Shown here piece after piece: positions 43,742-53,118 of a stretch of 64,000 bases of DNA. Location of the stretch: the NCBI GenBank assembly GCA_019638625.1, contig JAHBTK010000001.1, positions 611,434-675,433 on the forward strand. The letters run 5' to 3'. Each line of letters starts with the position of its first letter. Positions within the stretch are counted from its first letter, which is position 1. A program made the translations under genes and the position numbers. The notes under the pieces are model-generated. The model searched no databases. It was not told where the DNA came from and saw only the letters and a program-made list of their open reading frames with translations. This stretch comes from Chitinophagaceae bacterium. Its GTDB lineage: Bacteria > Bacteroidota > Bacteroidia > Chitinophagales > Chitinophagaceae.

Positions 43742-43789
43742 GGTATATCATAGTTTTAGAATTTTGTGTCAACAAAAAACAAAAATATC

Positions 43790-44188
43790 ATGACACAGAA
43801 AACAAGCAGAACACTGGGATGGGTATTAACGGTTGTATTGTCGTTGCTGTTTGCATTCAGCGCCTTCCTTAAAATTACTGAAAATGAAGGCGCTATAGCG
43901 CAGGCTGCATCGATGGGTATTACCAAAGAAGTTTACTGGTGGATAGGCATCATTGAACTGGTATCCCTTGTACTCTTTTGCATCCCCCGCACCGGCATCA
44001 TTGGTTTGTTGCTGCTGATTGCTTATATGGGAGGAGCCATCGCCTCTCACGTGCAGCACCAGCAACCTGTCGCCGTAGCTGTAACCGTACAGGTATTACT
44101 ATGGATAACTGCCTGGCTCCGGTTTCCCTCTTTATTCAGGTCCCTGTTTTCTGGAAAACGGGGAGATTTTGCAACACTTAAATCTTAA
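43790..44188 (+). CDS. DoxX-family membrane protein
   Basis: A 132-residue protein with four transmembrane segments (WVLTVVLSLLFAFSAFLKI; VYWWIGIIELVSLVLFCI; GIIGLLLLIAYMGGAIASHV; VAVAVTVQVLLWITAWL), the size and layout of DoxX/DoxX-like proteins, often linked to oxidative or thiol stress. The ATG at 43790 is preferred over an in-frame GTG at 43766. The pirin gene follows 4 bp after its stop. Confidence 0.88.
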   Translation: MTQKTSRTLGWVLTVVLSLLFAFSAFLKITENEGAIAQAASMGITKEVYWWIGIIELVSLVLFCIPRTGIIGLLLLIAYMGGAIASHVQHQQPVAVAVTVQVLLWITAWLRFPSLFRSLFSGKRGDFATLKS

Positions 44189-44192
44189 CAAA

Positions 44193-45068
44193 ATGATCAG
44201 AAGAACAATAGAAAAAAAAGTTACCGGGCATGGCCGCCAGGGGTTCCTGGGAGAAGGACATTACGCCGTAGCTGTAATAGACGGTACCGATTTCGCACGT
44301 ACCGATCCTTTTATCCTGCTGATGGATGATAACCTGAACCTGCCGGGCGGTAAGCCTGTAGGTGGACCACATCCTCACGCAGGCTTCGAAACCGTCACCC
44401 TCGTTATCAAAGGAGACGGAAAAGAATGGCATACCGGTAGTATGGAATTAATGACGGCCGGCAAAGGTATTATCCATACAGAGGAGATAACCGGCAAAAC
44501 CAGCATGCGCATCCTGCAGTTATGGCTGGCATTGCCGCCCGAACAGCGTTGGGCGGAGGCACGCTGGCAGCAACTCCTGCCGGAGGATGTGCCAACCCGG
44601 GCATATAGCAATGGCGAAATAAAAGTGTACAGCGGCAGCAGCAACGGGCTGGTATCGCCGATGCTGAACCATACAGCTTTTGACCTGGTAGATTTTACGC
44701 TGCATGCGGGGGCAAAAGCTGCACACCGGTTACCGGCCGGCTACAATGGCTTTATTTACGTGCTGGAAGGAAGCATATCTGTTGGAGAGTTACAGGTAAC
44801 CGCCGGGCAATCCGGCTGGCTGAATAAAACCGGGCTGACCAGTGAAGAAAGTGAAATCCGGTTCACTGCCGGGCAGGAAGACTCACGGTTTATACTATAC
44901 GCTGCCAGCCCGCATGGTGTACCTGTAATAAGCCACGGGCCCTTTATAGGCGATACCCGTGATGATATCGTACGCCTGTACAAAGAATACCAGGCGGGTA
45001 TTATGCCCCACCTGAATGACCTGCCGGAAAGCAGCAAATACACTTATCAGAAAGAAAGCGCAGTATAA
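44193..45068 (+). CDS. Pirin-family protein
   Basis: A bicupin of about 291 residues. The first cupin shows the pirin metal site GGPHPHAGFETVTLVIKG (two His) and later GKGIIHTEE with a His and Glu, the usual Fe ligands. The C-terminal cupin (ALHAGAKAAHRLPAGYNGFI-type strands; VLEGSISVGELQVTAGQSGW) is degenerate. Some pirins have quercetinase activity, others act as redox sensors. The frame runs back to 44169, inside doxX, but the ATG at 44193 begins a normal pirin N-terminus. Ends on a hairpin overlapping its stop codon. Confidence 0.9.
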   Translation: MIRRTIEKKVTGHGRQGFLGEGHYAVAVIDGTDFARTDPFILLMDDNLNLPGGKPVGGPHPHAGFETVTLVIKGDGKEWHTGSMELMTAGKGIIHTEEITGKTSMRILQLWLALPPEQRWAEARWQQLLPEDVPTRAYSNGEIKVYSGSSNGLVSPMLNHTAFDLVDFTLHAGAKAAHRLPAGYNGFIYVLEGSISVGELQVTAGQSGWLNKTGLTSEESEIRFTAGQEDSRFILYAASPHGVPVISHGPFIGDTRDDIVRLYKEYQAGIMPHLNDLPESSKYTYQKESAV

Positions 45069-45080
45069 GCTGTGCTTTCT
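45053..45080 (+). terminator. Terminator of the doxX-pirin operon
   Basis: An 11-bp stem AGAAAGCGCAG with CTGTGCTTTCT (one G-U pair), loop TATAAG containing part of the pirin stop codon, followed by TATTTCTATT. The gap to 45278 holds no other feature I can recognise. Confidence 0.55.
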
Positions 45081-45278
45081 TATTTCTATTAAAAAACTAC
45101 CGGAACCAGCTTTCCTGTGTCAATCATCATAGGAGGCTTATGCGCCTGTCCGTCACCGGCAGAAAGATCAAAAAAGCCATAGTAACCGTATGCACGCGTA
45201 TTTTGGCAAAACCTGGAATTAACGATAAAGTTTTCCGCAGACAACGTTGATAAACGCTGATGAATTCAATACCCCCGG

Positions 45279-46061
45279 CTAAAACTCTTTCTTTTTATAT
45301 ACTTTTACCCAATCCACTATAAACACATCCGGGAAAACGGTTTTAGCCAGGTCCTTCAGTTCATTGGGCAGTTCCATACTGAGGATAATGTATTGGTCTA
45401 CTTTGGAAATGCCACGGGTTACTTCGTAGAACTTATAACCATCTACATAAAAAACATATTTGTCCGGCAGCCATTCCAGGGCGAAAGTATGAAACCCCGT
45501 ACCTACACCCCTGAGATAGCTCTGCATGCCGCGGGTGGTTTGCTGTCCGGGTCCATAAGGACCCCAGTGTACATTGTGGGATACGATATCCTCTCCCAGC
45601 TTACGAAAACATTCCATGATATCAATCTCGGCGCCATATACCGCAGGGTCATTGCCACCGGACAGGTTGGGAGACTGTAACCAGAAAGCGCCCCATACGC
45701 CGGGTGACCGCTGCAACTGTGCCCGGCATTCAAAATAGCCATAGGTCGTCATAAAACGGTCCTGTGTACCTACGGCGCTGATCAGCATACTGTCATTTCG
45801 TTTTAGCGCATGCAGGTTCAGGTAGCCGTTACCGACAGTTACTGCCTCTTCCGCTACATAACCTGTTGCCCGGGGCCCCACACCCCTTACTTTCCATTTG
45901 GTAGTATCCAGAGAAGTCCCGTTGAAATCGTCTTCCCAGAATAACAGGTAACCCAGGCGCTCCGGTGTAAACAGGGTATCAGACACCGGATCCTGTGGCG
46001 GGCGCTGGGCACAGACAACACTACTATATACCAGGCAGATGATCAGGAAAGAACGGTTCAT
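45279..46061 (-). CDS. GH16-family glycoside hydrolase (endo-beta-glucanase/laminarinase type)
   Basis: A signal peptide (MNRSFLIICLVYSSVVCAQ) precedes a single GH16 jelly roll: LLFWEDDFNGTSLDTTKWKV, FMTTYGYFECRAQLQRSPGV, and the catalytic motif GAEIDIMECF, in which the two Glu flanking IDIM are nucleophile and acid/base. HNVHWGPYGPG and LEWLPDKYVFYVDGYKFYEV are later strands. Secreted hydrolysis of beta-1,3(4)-glucans or similar polysaccharides is expected. The open frame starts at 46130, but the ATG at 46061 gives the clean signal peptide. Confidence 0.9.
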   Translation of the reverse strand: MNRSFLIICLVYSSVVCAQRPPQDPVSDTLFTPERLGYLLFWEDDFNGTSLDTTKWKVRGVGPRATGYVAEEAVTVGNGYLNLHALKRNDSMLISAVGTQDRFMTTYGYFECRAQLQRSPGVWGAFWLQSPNLSGGNDPAVYGAEIDIMECFRKLGEDIVSHNVHWGPYGPGQQTTRGMQSYLRGVGTGFHTFALEWLPDKYVFYVDGYKFYEVTRGISKVDQYIILSMELPNELKDLAKTVFPDVFIVDWVKVYKKKEF

Positions 46062-46088
46062 AAAAGATGGGTTCCTGCCTGTAAAATA

Positions 46089-46460
46089 ATGATTCTTTTG
46101 GTAACCTGCATAACAGTATGCCTGAAACATATATATCAGTTGAAAAGAGGACTTCGCATTGATGCTATCTTTTCGACCAACAGCAGTTGGTTCAATAAAA
46201 ACTCCCAGATAGACCTGCTGATCGACCGCGATGACAATGTAATGAACATATGTGAAATGAAATTCTACAATGCTCCCTTTGTCATTGACGAAAAATATTA
46301 TCAGGGTCTTAAAAATAAGATTACCGAACTGCAGCAGGAAACCCGTACGCGTAAGAATATCTTCCTGGTGATGGTCACCACCTATGGACTGAAAGAAAAT
46401 GAATACAGCAACGAACTGGTTCAGCAGGCGTTAGATATCACTGTATTTCTGGGATCCTAA
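46089..46460 (+). pseudogene. C-terminal remnant of an AAA-type ATPase with PD-(D/E)XK-like end
   Basis: From about 46116 the frame reads like the last 110 residues of Bacteroidota AAA ATPases with a nuclease-like tail: LKHIYQLKRGL, STNSSWFNKNSQIDLLIDRD, MNICEMKFYNAPFVIDEKYY and LVMVTTYGLKENEYSNELVQ. The ATPase core that should precede it (about 270 residues) is missing, and the frame start lies beside the GH16 start. Hence a decayed fragment. A 36-bp-stem-forming inverted repeat follows immediately. Confidence 0.7.
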
Positions 46461-46463
46461 AAA

Positions 46464-46512
46464 TTATATTCCGCCAAAACTTGCTTTTTTATTGAGTTTT
46501 GGCGGAATATAA
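46464..46512. repeat. Perfect 18-bp inverted repeat after the ATPase remnant
   Basis: TTATATTCCGCCAAAACT (46464-46481) pairs exactly with AGTTTTGGCGGAATATAA (46495-46512) around a 13-nt T-rich loop. It starts 3 bp after the remnant's stop codon. It may be the old gene's terminator or the boundary of an ancient insertion. Confidence 0.6.
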
Positions 46513-46555
46513 AATAAGTGCCCGTATTTGCAGGTCGCCATCATCGATAAATTAA

Positions 46556-46593
46556 AAAAGCCCGGTACTCATCTTTCGATAAGCCGGGCTTTT
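46556..46593 (-). terminator. Terminator of the giant repeat-protein gene
   Basis: A 10-bp perfect stem (AAAAGCCCGG with CCGGGCTTTT) and an 18-nt loop, A-tract on the left so that minus-strand RNA ends in U's. It lies 44 bp past the giant gene's stop codon. Confidence 0.75.
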
Positions 46594-46636
46594 AAGGTGT
46601 AGTCAGCATCCCGTTTATTATCCTTTACCCAATAAG

Positions 46637-49600
46637 CTATTCTTTTAAAACCTTTACCTGCTGCGTGGTTCCCCCGTATTGATACCGCAGGATATATATT
46701 CCTGAAGATAATCCGCCCAAATCGGCCTCCAGTGTATTGCCCGTTGCCTGCCAGTACCGTACCCGCTTGCCTTCCATCGAGAACAACTGCACCATACCGC
46801 CCGCCTGCACCCCGGTAATAGTCACATTCCTTACAGCAGGATTAGGATATACGCCCAGGCGTATGGATTTTGCTACTACGATCTTCTGTACCGGCGCATA
46901 GGTATAAGTTCCATCAATATCCACCATCTGCAAACGATAGTAGTGAATACCTTCTCCCGGTTGTGCATGTATATACTGATAGGTATGCGTTCCGGGGCTG
47001 TTTTGTGAAACAACCTTTCCTATCGTTTCAAATGACCTGCCATCCCGGCTGTGCTCTATTATAAAGTGAGCCGTATGCACTTCATCCGTGGTTGTCCAGT
47101 TGAGATGGGCATTACCTGCTTTTTCAGCAGCCTTAAACTCAAGCAATCGCAGTGGGAGCGCCGCATTGATACTGGTAATCGTAAACGGTGAGAAATCAGT
47201 ATAGCCACCCTGGGTTTTGGTAAACCTGCCGGAAGTATCTGTCAGTGCCGCCGCCGGATCACCCAGTTGCCATGCAGTAGTGTAATGAGCCGCCATGGAT
47301 TGCTGCCTGTCAAAGGAAGGCTGCTCATGTGATGCATCCCACAGGAATTGAATAGTAGCATTACTGCCGCCCGGTGTTTGCTCTTCAATAAACCAGGTGC
47401 GGTTTACATTACCGGTTCTGGCGGTATCCCCGCTATTCCCATTTTGCAGCACGTATGGCGCTACTCTCACACTGAAGTTATCAGGTGTACCGGCATTAGT
47501 GATCTTCACAAAATTCCCCTTGCTGGTATCTACTGCTACCGGGAAGACGTTCTCTGTATTGTTGTTCACCAGCTTCAGCTTACCGGTACCGTTGGTCACG
47601 ATAAAGTGAGCGCTGTCAACATTCAGGATGCTTCCGTTAACCGTCAGGTCATAATCACCAAGCAGCAGCTTACCACCGATCCATCCCGGCACATCGTCCG
47701 GTAAACCCTGCTTCATATCGAGATTACCATTTACGATAACGTTCTTTGGCAGGGGAACTACGGTTGAGAAGTCCAGCGTATCGGTATTGTTGTGCATATT
47801 GTATTCTACCGGTGTACAATTCACGATCTCCGCTACTACTTTTCCTTTCAGTACATCAAAATACATTTTCTTACTTACAATGGTATTGGCTCCCGCTGCC
47901 AATGTGAACGGCATGCTGTCAACTGCCCTTAACCCGCCGTTATGATCCAGGATATGGAAACGCACCCATGCTGACCCGTCTACTGTTCCGTTATTGATGA
48001 TATCGTATGATATGGTTACGCTGTCTCCTGCCACGAACCCGTTCGGGTTGAACCGGATGGAATGCGCAAGTCGTTTTGCCATATCAGGGGCTTCCCCTAC
48101 TATCAGGGCACGGGTAGCTTCATTATTATATTCATTCTCCTCATCCAGCGTATTGGCGGGATCCACCACGATCTTCATTATTTTCACTCCTTCGGTCAAA
48201 GAAGAGTAAGTAACCGTAGCCGCTACCGTAGTATCCTTTCCAGGTTCTATCGCATTGAACGGTACTTCATCTCCCAGTTGTATATCATCCACAAAGAACC
48301 GCATTACGTTCGCCGTACTTAGTTTTCCACCGGCATTCCGTACCGTGCCTACGATGGTAATATTCTGGGCAGGCAACGGGTTAAGGCTGCTGGGGGATAT
48401 ATACTGCGACAACACTTCCAGGTCGGGTTTACTATCGGTGACGCGTATGTAGTAGAAGCCCGCATTATTGTTTTCATCTGCTTCACAAACGGTATTCAGA
48501 GAGTCGGCAACGACGCGTATCACATAGTTACCCGGCGCGCTGAACATATAGGAGAATACGCCATGCGCGGCAAATCCTACACCCGCTTTCACATTTGTAA
48601 GGGTCTCTGTTCCTATTTCAACGCCATCCAACAGGTAATGCACCTGCACATTCGCCGCATCTCTTATGCCCGTATTCCGGATGGCGGGGAAGAAATTGCC
48701 TGTGTTGTTGACCCGCACTGTTGCCGGGTTCGCCGCCGAACCAATTTCAGAAGGTAACTGGTAGGGGGTAAGGTCAGCGCTGAGCGGAACCGTTTTGATG
48801 TTATTGCCTTCATTTGATTCGGAAACATCGTTGTCGCTGTCAACAAATACTTCCAGCACATCGCCACAGGTATTGGTGTTACCGGTAACCGTATACAGAT
48901 CGGAACTAACGGTTAAAACACTTTTCTCACCCATACTTCCAATGCTTTTCTTGGCACCAATCTGCACGCCATTTACGGCAAACCGTACATTAAAGCTCTC
49001 TGTGGCTTTACCGGTATTCTTAATGGCAGCCGTAAACCGGGTGGTGGTACCGCTATTCATCAACGTGGGCGAGGCTTTCACATCTGTAATACTGAGATCA
49101 GGTGCTGGTACCGTAATAGTGAATGTAAATTCATTATTGGTTTCGTCTGTTTCTGCTACTTCTTCATCTGCATCAATGATCACTTTTATAGTGTGTACAC
49201 CGGGTGTTAAAGACGGGTCGGAATAATTGATGACTCTTCCGGTGCCGCCTGCAAGAGAAGATATTGTATCTGTTTTGATAAGCGTTTCGCCATCAAATAC
49301 CTTCACCACATGGCTGCCTGCAGTTACACATTTCTGGTTAATTGCATCAAACCTGAACGAAGTATAACCGGTTTGTGCAAATCCCTGGATGGTCAGGTCG
49401 GGCAGGTTTGGCTGAGGTGTGATCGTAACAGTTCTTTCTATGGTATAGGTGATATAATGTGGACGGATAGTAGCCGTATTGGGGATCTGCTCGTATTCCG
49501 CATAAGTATATACAAATACAGCTTTAATGATCAACTGATCAGTAATTTCCGGAACCTGCCAGGGCATCAGAAATGTTATTTCTTCGCCGGGCGCCAGTCC

Positions 49601-52600
49601 GGAGCCATACTGTCTCGACTCTATTTCTTCTCCGTTAATGTACACCTTAAGGGTGCCCCCCAGTACTTCATCAAAGGGGCTCCACATATTGTTGAGATCT
49701 CTTTCCCTGATCTTTATCTTAAAGTCAAAGTTGCTTGTTTGTCCGACTATATTGCTGCAGGGTCCGCTACCGGTACCGATGCTTACACCTCCCATATTAG
49801 GTTGCGGCACCGGGGGGGTACAGGCATTGGGCGCCGGGCAGGGCATAGGTATGCTATTCGATGCGGGTGCACTGGTGAAGGTAAAGTCGGTAACGGTTAC
49901 CGCGTAAGCGAAGTTTCCGCTGCCGCAGGTTACGCCTGTTACCAATATACTGTAGTTACCATTGGCATCGGTGGTTGTTTTAAATGTTTGTGTGCCGGTG
50001 TTGATGGTCACTTCGGCGCCGGCAACCACGGTATTGGTGCCTGTGCCATAATATTCCGCACGACCGCTGATCAATACCCGCAATTGCGGACATTCCTGTC
50101 TCAAAGCGGTGGTTGTAGCCGTAATACCACCCGGCAGTTGTGGCGAACCCACGGTAACCGGCCGTATGGCATAGTTGTTCAGTACATTGCTTTCCCCCAG
50201 TGTCTGGCTGCTATCAATCCATACTTTTATCGGGTAGAAACCTTCGTCTTCAAAATTCAATGTATAGTTGATGGTATTGCTTCCATTGGCCGGTACGGAT
50301 GGCAATACCGCGGTGCCTATAAGGATGGTATCCCGGTAAAATCTCAGCGGCACATTGGTTGCCGGCACTGCCGTGCTGTTATGGATACGGGCGGTCATGG
50401 TAAATGTCTGACCCGGCTGCGGGTTGGCCTGACTGAAGCTGATATCGTTCGCAAAGATCCGCAGGTCCAGGATATCGCTGGTGACTACAGGGCCTGATTT
50501 GTACGCTACGCCGGATGTGGCAACATTACCGTCTTCGTCTGTTACATCAAACTTATATCCCGCGTTATTGGTATTGTTGTCATGCGTGAAAGTATAACTG
50601 TACACCACGCCGGTTATATAGTCTGTGCCGGTCCCTTCTTTCACCATGGTAAATACGCCCTCGTTCAGATCGTTGAACGTCTGGTTCCCGTTAAGATCAA
50701 CAGACACTTTGGGGTAACCCGCCATCGGCGCTTTATTACCGGCCGATTTATATAGTATCCTGTAGGTGAATGTGCCTGTTGGTCCCGCGGCGGGGCTAAC
50801 GCCCGATACACCCCCATACACTCCTTCCGGAACATATTCCAGTACCGGCGCTGTTCCCGGGGTATAGCCATTGCCGCTCACAACAACGGTTGCAGGATCT
50901 ACGCCCGGCGTGGAAGATGTTATTTCCAACTGTGCACTGAACTGTCCCACGGTTGTTGGAGTGAACACTACGGGAAGGCTCAATGACCCGTTATTGGCAG
51001 GGATGACCGTGCCCGGTGTAAACGTTGGCACAAAAGCGCCGTTGCCCGAGCTGACATTGCTTAGGGCGACAGGCACATTACTCTTATTGTAAATAACAAA
51101 AGTATAGCTGGCGCTGTTGTTCAGTACAACATTGCCATAGTTATGTCCGTTGATTGGCGAAATGATCCATGAATAAGTTTGGGCAATACCGTTGCCGGTG
51201 AGTACGGATGTGTATTTTCCGGAAGTGGTGGTCAGTTCAACCGAATCGAGATAGGCCACGACACCCGAAGGAGTGAACCTTACCTTAATGGTATCCGATT
51301 GACCGCCGTTGATGGTAATGGGCAATACCGCGTCTGTGCTGAAATCCGTACCAATATCAACAGCGCTGATCGTTTGATCGGACGCACTGTTATTTTTTAT
51401 CACCAGGTTCCGTTCTACTGTAACGCCGGTGGGCACGTTGCCGAAAGCAATAGTATCGGGTGTTATATTAAGCATATCGGTAAAGAAAACAGCATAATTG
51501 GTGATGCTCCATTTTCCTTCCTGGTTTTTGGTTCGCAGGAAAAGATGATGGCTGCCGTTGCTTAACCCGGCTGTGTTTACAGAAACGGAAATATTACTGA
51601 TATCTGTGCCGGGCGTAACGGATACCGGAATGCCTGCGCCCAAGCCGGGATCGGTATCAATAAAATATTCCGCGGCCACAATGTTTTGCGGAGTTGCAGG
51701 CGCTGCCGGATACGCCGGGTCATCATTTACTTCAAAATCTTTATCATTGGTAAGGCTCCACCGTCCTTCAGCGCTCAGCACACGGAGGTAAAGGTGATGG
51801 ATCCCATTGGCAAGTCTTGTGGTGTTAACAGATACAATCATATTATTTATATCCGTACCCGGTGTAATGGGGATGGCCGTGCCGTTACCAAAACCGGGAT
51901 CGGTATCAACAAAATACTCTGCAGAAACAATGTTTTGTGCGGCCGGTACCGTGGGATACGCCGGGTCATCGTTTACTTCAAAATATTTATCATTGGTAAG
52001 GCTCCACCTTCCTTCAGCGCTCAGCACACGGAGGTAAAGGTGATGGATCCCATTGGCAAGTCCCGTGGTATTAACAGACGTGATCATATTATTTATATCT
52101 GTACCAGGCGTAAGGGAAATGGCTATGCCGTTACCAAACCCGGGATCGGTATCAACAAAATACTCTGCGGAAACAATATTTTGTGCGGCAGGTACAGTAG
52201 GGTAAGCCGGATCGGAATCCACTGCGAAATCTTTGATACTGGTAAGACTCCAGCTCCCGTTTGCACCGAGCGTTCGAATACACAACCTATGCATTCCATC
52301 GGAAAGTCCTGAAGTATTAACAGCAGTAATCAGGTCATTTATATCCGTACCGGGTGTAATGGAAATGGACGTCCCGTTACCAAAACCGGGGTCGGTGTCG
52401 ATAAAATATTCCGCAACTACAATGTTTTGCGCGGCCGGTACCGTAGGATAAGGAGGATCTGAATCCACCGTAAAATCTTTAATATTGGTAAGGCTCCACC
52501 GTCCTTCAGCGCTGAGTGTTCGGAGGCATAATTTGTGTACACCAGCCGGAAGCCCTGCAATATTGATGGAAGCAAGCAGGTTACTTATATCCGAACCGGC

Positions 52601-53014
52601 TGTTACAGGAATACCTGTACCGTTGCCGGGGCCCGGGTCGGTATCAATAAAGTACTCCGCGGCTGTAATATTTTGGATAGGAGATGCAGCAGGATAGGCA
52701 GGATCGAGATCTACCACAAATTCTTTCAGCACCGCAATGCTCCATTTTCCTTCGTTACTCCGCGTACGGACAGCCAGACGGTGCACACCGCCGGCAAGTC
52801 CCGCAGTATTAATGGCAACGCTGCTGTTCGTTATATTTACGCCGGACGTAATGGGTATGGGCACGCCGCTCCCCAAACCGGGGTCAATATCAATAAAATA
52901 TTCTGCAGCCACTATGTTTTGCGGCGGCGCAGGCGCTACGGGGTAAGGAGGGTCCTGTGCATATGCATATACAACTGCAGCCTGCAGCAATAGGAAAAGT
53001 AATATTTTTTTCAT
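46637..53014 (-). CDS. Giant secreted CARDB/repeat protein with type IX secretion sorting domain
   Basis: At about 2,125 residues this is the largest gene here. A signal peptide (KKILLFLLLQAAVVYAYA) is followed by six tandem repeats of ~82 residues with core AEYFIDTDPGFGNGTSISIT and WSLTN-K-F motifs. Ig-like ASPM/HYDIN-type domains come next (ITPDTIAFGNVPTGVTVERN). Several CARDB-like domains follow (PDLTIQGFAQTG; LSITDVKASPTLMNSGTTTR; VFVDSDNDVSESNEGNNIKT; AVVADSLNTVCEADENNN-like ends), and a Ser/Thr-rich stretch. The last ~75 residues are a T9SS type-A sorting domain (RLGVYPNPAVRNVTITG ... VKVLKE). The ATG at 53014 is preferred over 53035. It is probably exported and surface-anchored; function unknown, perhaps adhesion. 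Confidence 0.85.
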   Translation of the reverse strand: MKKILLFLLLQAAVVYAYAQDPPYPVAPAPPQNIVAAEYFIDIDPGLGSGVPIPITSGVNITNSSVAINTAGLAGGVHRLAVRTRSNEGKWSIAVLKEFVVDLDPAYPAASPIQNITAAEYFIDTDPGPGNGTGIPVTAGSDISNLLASINIAGLPAGVHKLCLRTLSAEGRWSLTNIKDFTVDSDPPYPTVPAAQNIVVAEYFIDTDPGFGNGTSISITPGTDINDLITAVNTSGLSDGMHRLCIRTLGANGSWSLTSIKDFAVDSDPAYPTVPAAQNIVSAEYFVDTDPGFGNGIAISLTPGTDINNMITSVNTTGLANGIHHLYLRVLSAEGRWSLTNDKYFEVNDDPAYPTVPAAQNIVSAEYFVDTDPGFGNGTAIPITPGTDINNMIVSVNTTRLANGIHHLYLRVLSAEGRWSLTNDKDFEVNDDPAYPAAPATPQNIVAAEYFIDTDPGLGAGIPVSVTPGTDISNISVSVNTAGLSNGSHHLFLRTKNQEGKWSITNYAVFFTDMLNITPDTIAFGNVPTGVTVERNLVIKNNSASDQTISAVDIGTDFSTDAVLPITINGGQSDTIKVRFTPSGVVAYLDSVELTTTSGKYTSVLTGNGIAQTYSWIISPINGHNYGNVVLNNSASYTFVIYNKSNVPVALSNVSSGNGAFVPTFTPGTVIPANNGSLSLPVVFTPTTVGQFSAQLEITSSTPGVDPATVVVSGNGYTPGTAPVLEYVPEGVYGGVSGVSPAAGPTGTFTYRILYKSAGNKAPMAGYPKVSVDLNGNQTFNDLNEGVFTMVKEGTGTDYITGVVYSYTFTHDNNTNNAGYKFDVTDEDGNVATSGVAYKSGPVVTSDILDLRIFANDISFSQANPQPGQTFTMTARIHNSTAVPATNVPLRFYRDTILIGTAVLPSVPANGSNTINYTLNFEDEGFYPIKVWIDSSQTLGESNVLNNYAIRPVTVGSPQLPGGITATTTALRQECPQLRVLISGRAEYYGTGTNTVVAGAEVTINTGTQTFKTTTDANGNYSILVTGVTCGSGNFAYAVTVTDFTFTSAPASNSIPMPCPAPNACTPPVPQPNMGGVSIGTGSGPCSNIVGQTSNFDFKIKIRERDLNNMWSPFDEVLGGTLKVYINGEEIESRQYGSGLAPGEEITFLMPWQVPEITDQLIIKAVFVYTYAEYEQIPNTATIRPHYITYTIERTVTITPQPNLPDLTIQGFAQTGYTSFRFDAINQKCVTAGSHVVKVFDGETLIKTDTISSLAGGTGRVINYSDPSLTPGVHTIKVIIDADEEVAETDETNNEFTFTITVPAPDLSITDVKASPTLMNSGTTTRFTAAIKNTGKATESFNVRFAVNGVQIGAKKSIGSMGEKSVLTVSSDLYTVTGNTNTCGDVLEVFVDSDNDVSESNEGNNIKTVPLSADLTPYQLPSEIGSAANPATVRVNNTGNFFPAIRNTGIRDAANVQVHYLLDGVEIGTETLTNVKAGVGFAAHGVFSYMFSAPGNYVIRVVADSLNTVCEADENNNAGFYYIRVTDSKPDLEVLSQYISPSSLNPLPAQNITIVGTVRNAGGKLSTANVMRFFVDDIQLGDEVPFNAIEPGKDTTVAATVTYSSLTEGVKIMKIVVDPANTLDEENEYNNEATRALIVGEAPDMAKRLAHSIRFNPNGFVAGDSVTISYDIINNGTVDGSAWVRFHILDHNGGLRAVDSMPFTLAAGANTIVSKKMYFDVLKGKVVAEIVNCTPVEYNMHNNTDTLDFSTVVPLPKNVIVNGNLDMKQGLPDDVPGWIGGKLLLGDYDLTVNGSILNVDSAHFIVTNGTGKLKLVNNNTENVFPVAVDTSKGNFVKITNAGTPDNFSVRVAPYVLQNGNSGDTARTGNVNRTWFIEEQTPGGSNATIQFLWDASHEQPSFDRQQSMAAHYTTAWQLGDPAAALTDTSGRFTKTQGGYTDFSPFTITSINAALPLRLLEFKAAEKAGNAHLNWTTTDEVHTAHFIIEHSRDGRSFETIGKVVSQNSPGTHTYQYIHAQPGEGIHYYRLQMVDIDGTYTYAPVQKIVVAKSIRLGVYPNPAVRNVTITGVQAGGMVQLFSMEGKRVRYWQATGNTLEADLGGLSSGIYILRYQYGGTTQQVKVLKE
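51480..52950 (-). repeat. Six in-frame ~246-bp tandem repeats in the giant gene
   Basis: The repeats encode units each containing QNIV-AEYF-DTDPG, a Gly-rich loop, NTxGL and an LRTxxxEGxWSLTN end. The fourth and fifth repeats (about 51,715-52,200) are the most alike at DNA level, sharing long identical stretches, which points to a recent duplication or ongoing recombination. Conserved D-x-D-x-G elements look like possible calcium sites. Confidence 0.8.
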
Positions 53015-53081
53015 CGTGGTATGTTTGGGCGCCAACGAAACATTGTTATCCGGAGTTGCTGGTTTAACTCCAAACTAAAAA

Positions 53082-53115
53082 CCCTCCCTCCCCTTTGGGG
53101 AGGGCCGGGGAGGGG
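53082..53115. repeat. C/G-rich intergenic palindromic repeat
   Basis: CCCTCCCC (53086-53093) pairs with GGGGAGGG (53097-53104) around TTT, followed by CCGGGGAGGGG. This type of CCCTCCCCTTTGGGGAGGG sequence is a common dispersed repeat in Bacteroidota genomes. It lies 3 bp past the beta-helix gene's stop and may end its transcript. Confidence 0.65.
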
Positions 53116-53118
53116 CTG

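Noticed and set aside
49310..50497. A 395-codon open frame on the + strand
   Set aside because: It lies wholly opposite the giant repeat-protein gene, whose domains are clear; the translated sequence is low in recognisable motifs and is a shadow frame.
51480..52950. Regular repeats considered as a CRISPR array
   Set aside because: The units are about 246 bp, in frame and encode a conserved protein repeat; there are no short spacers.
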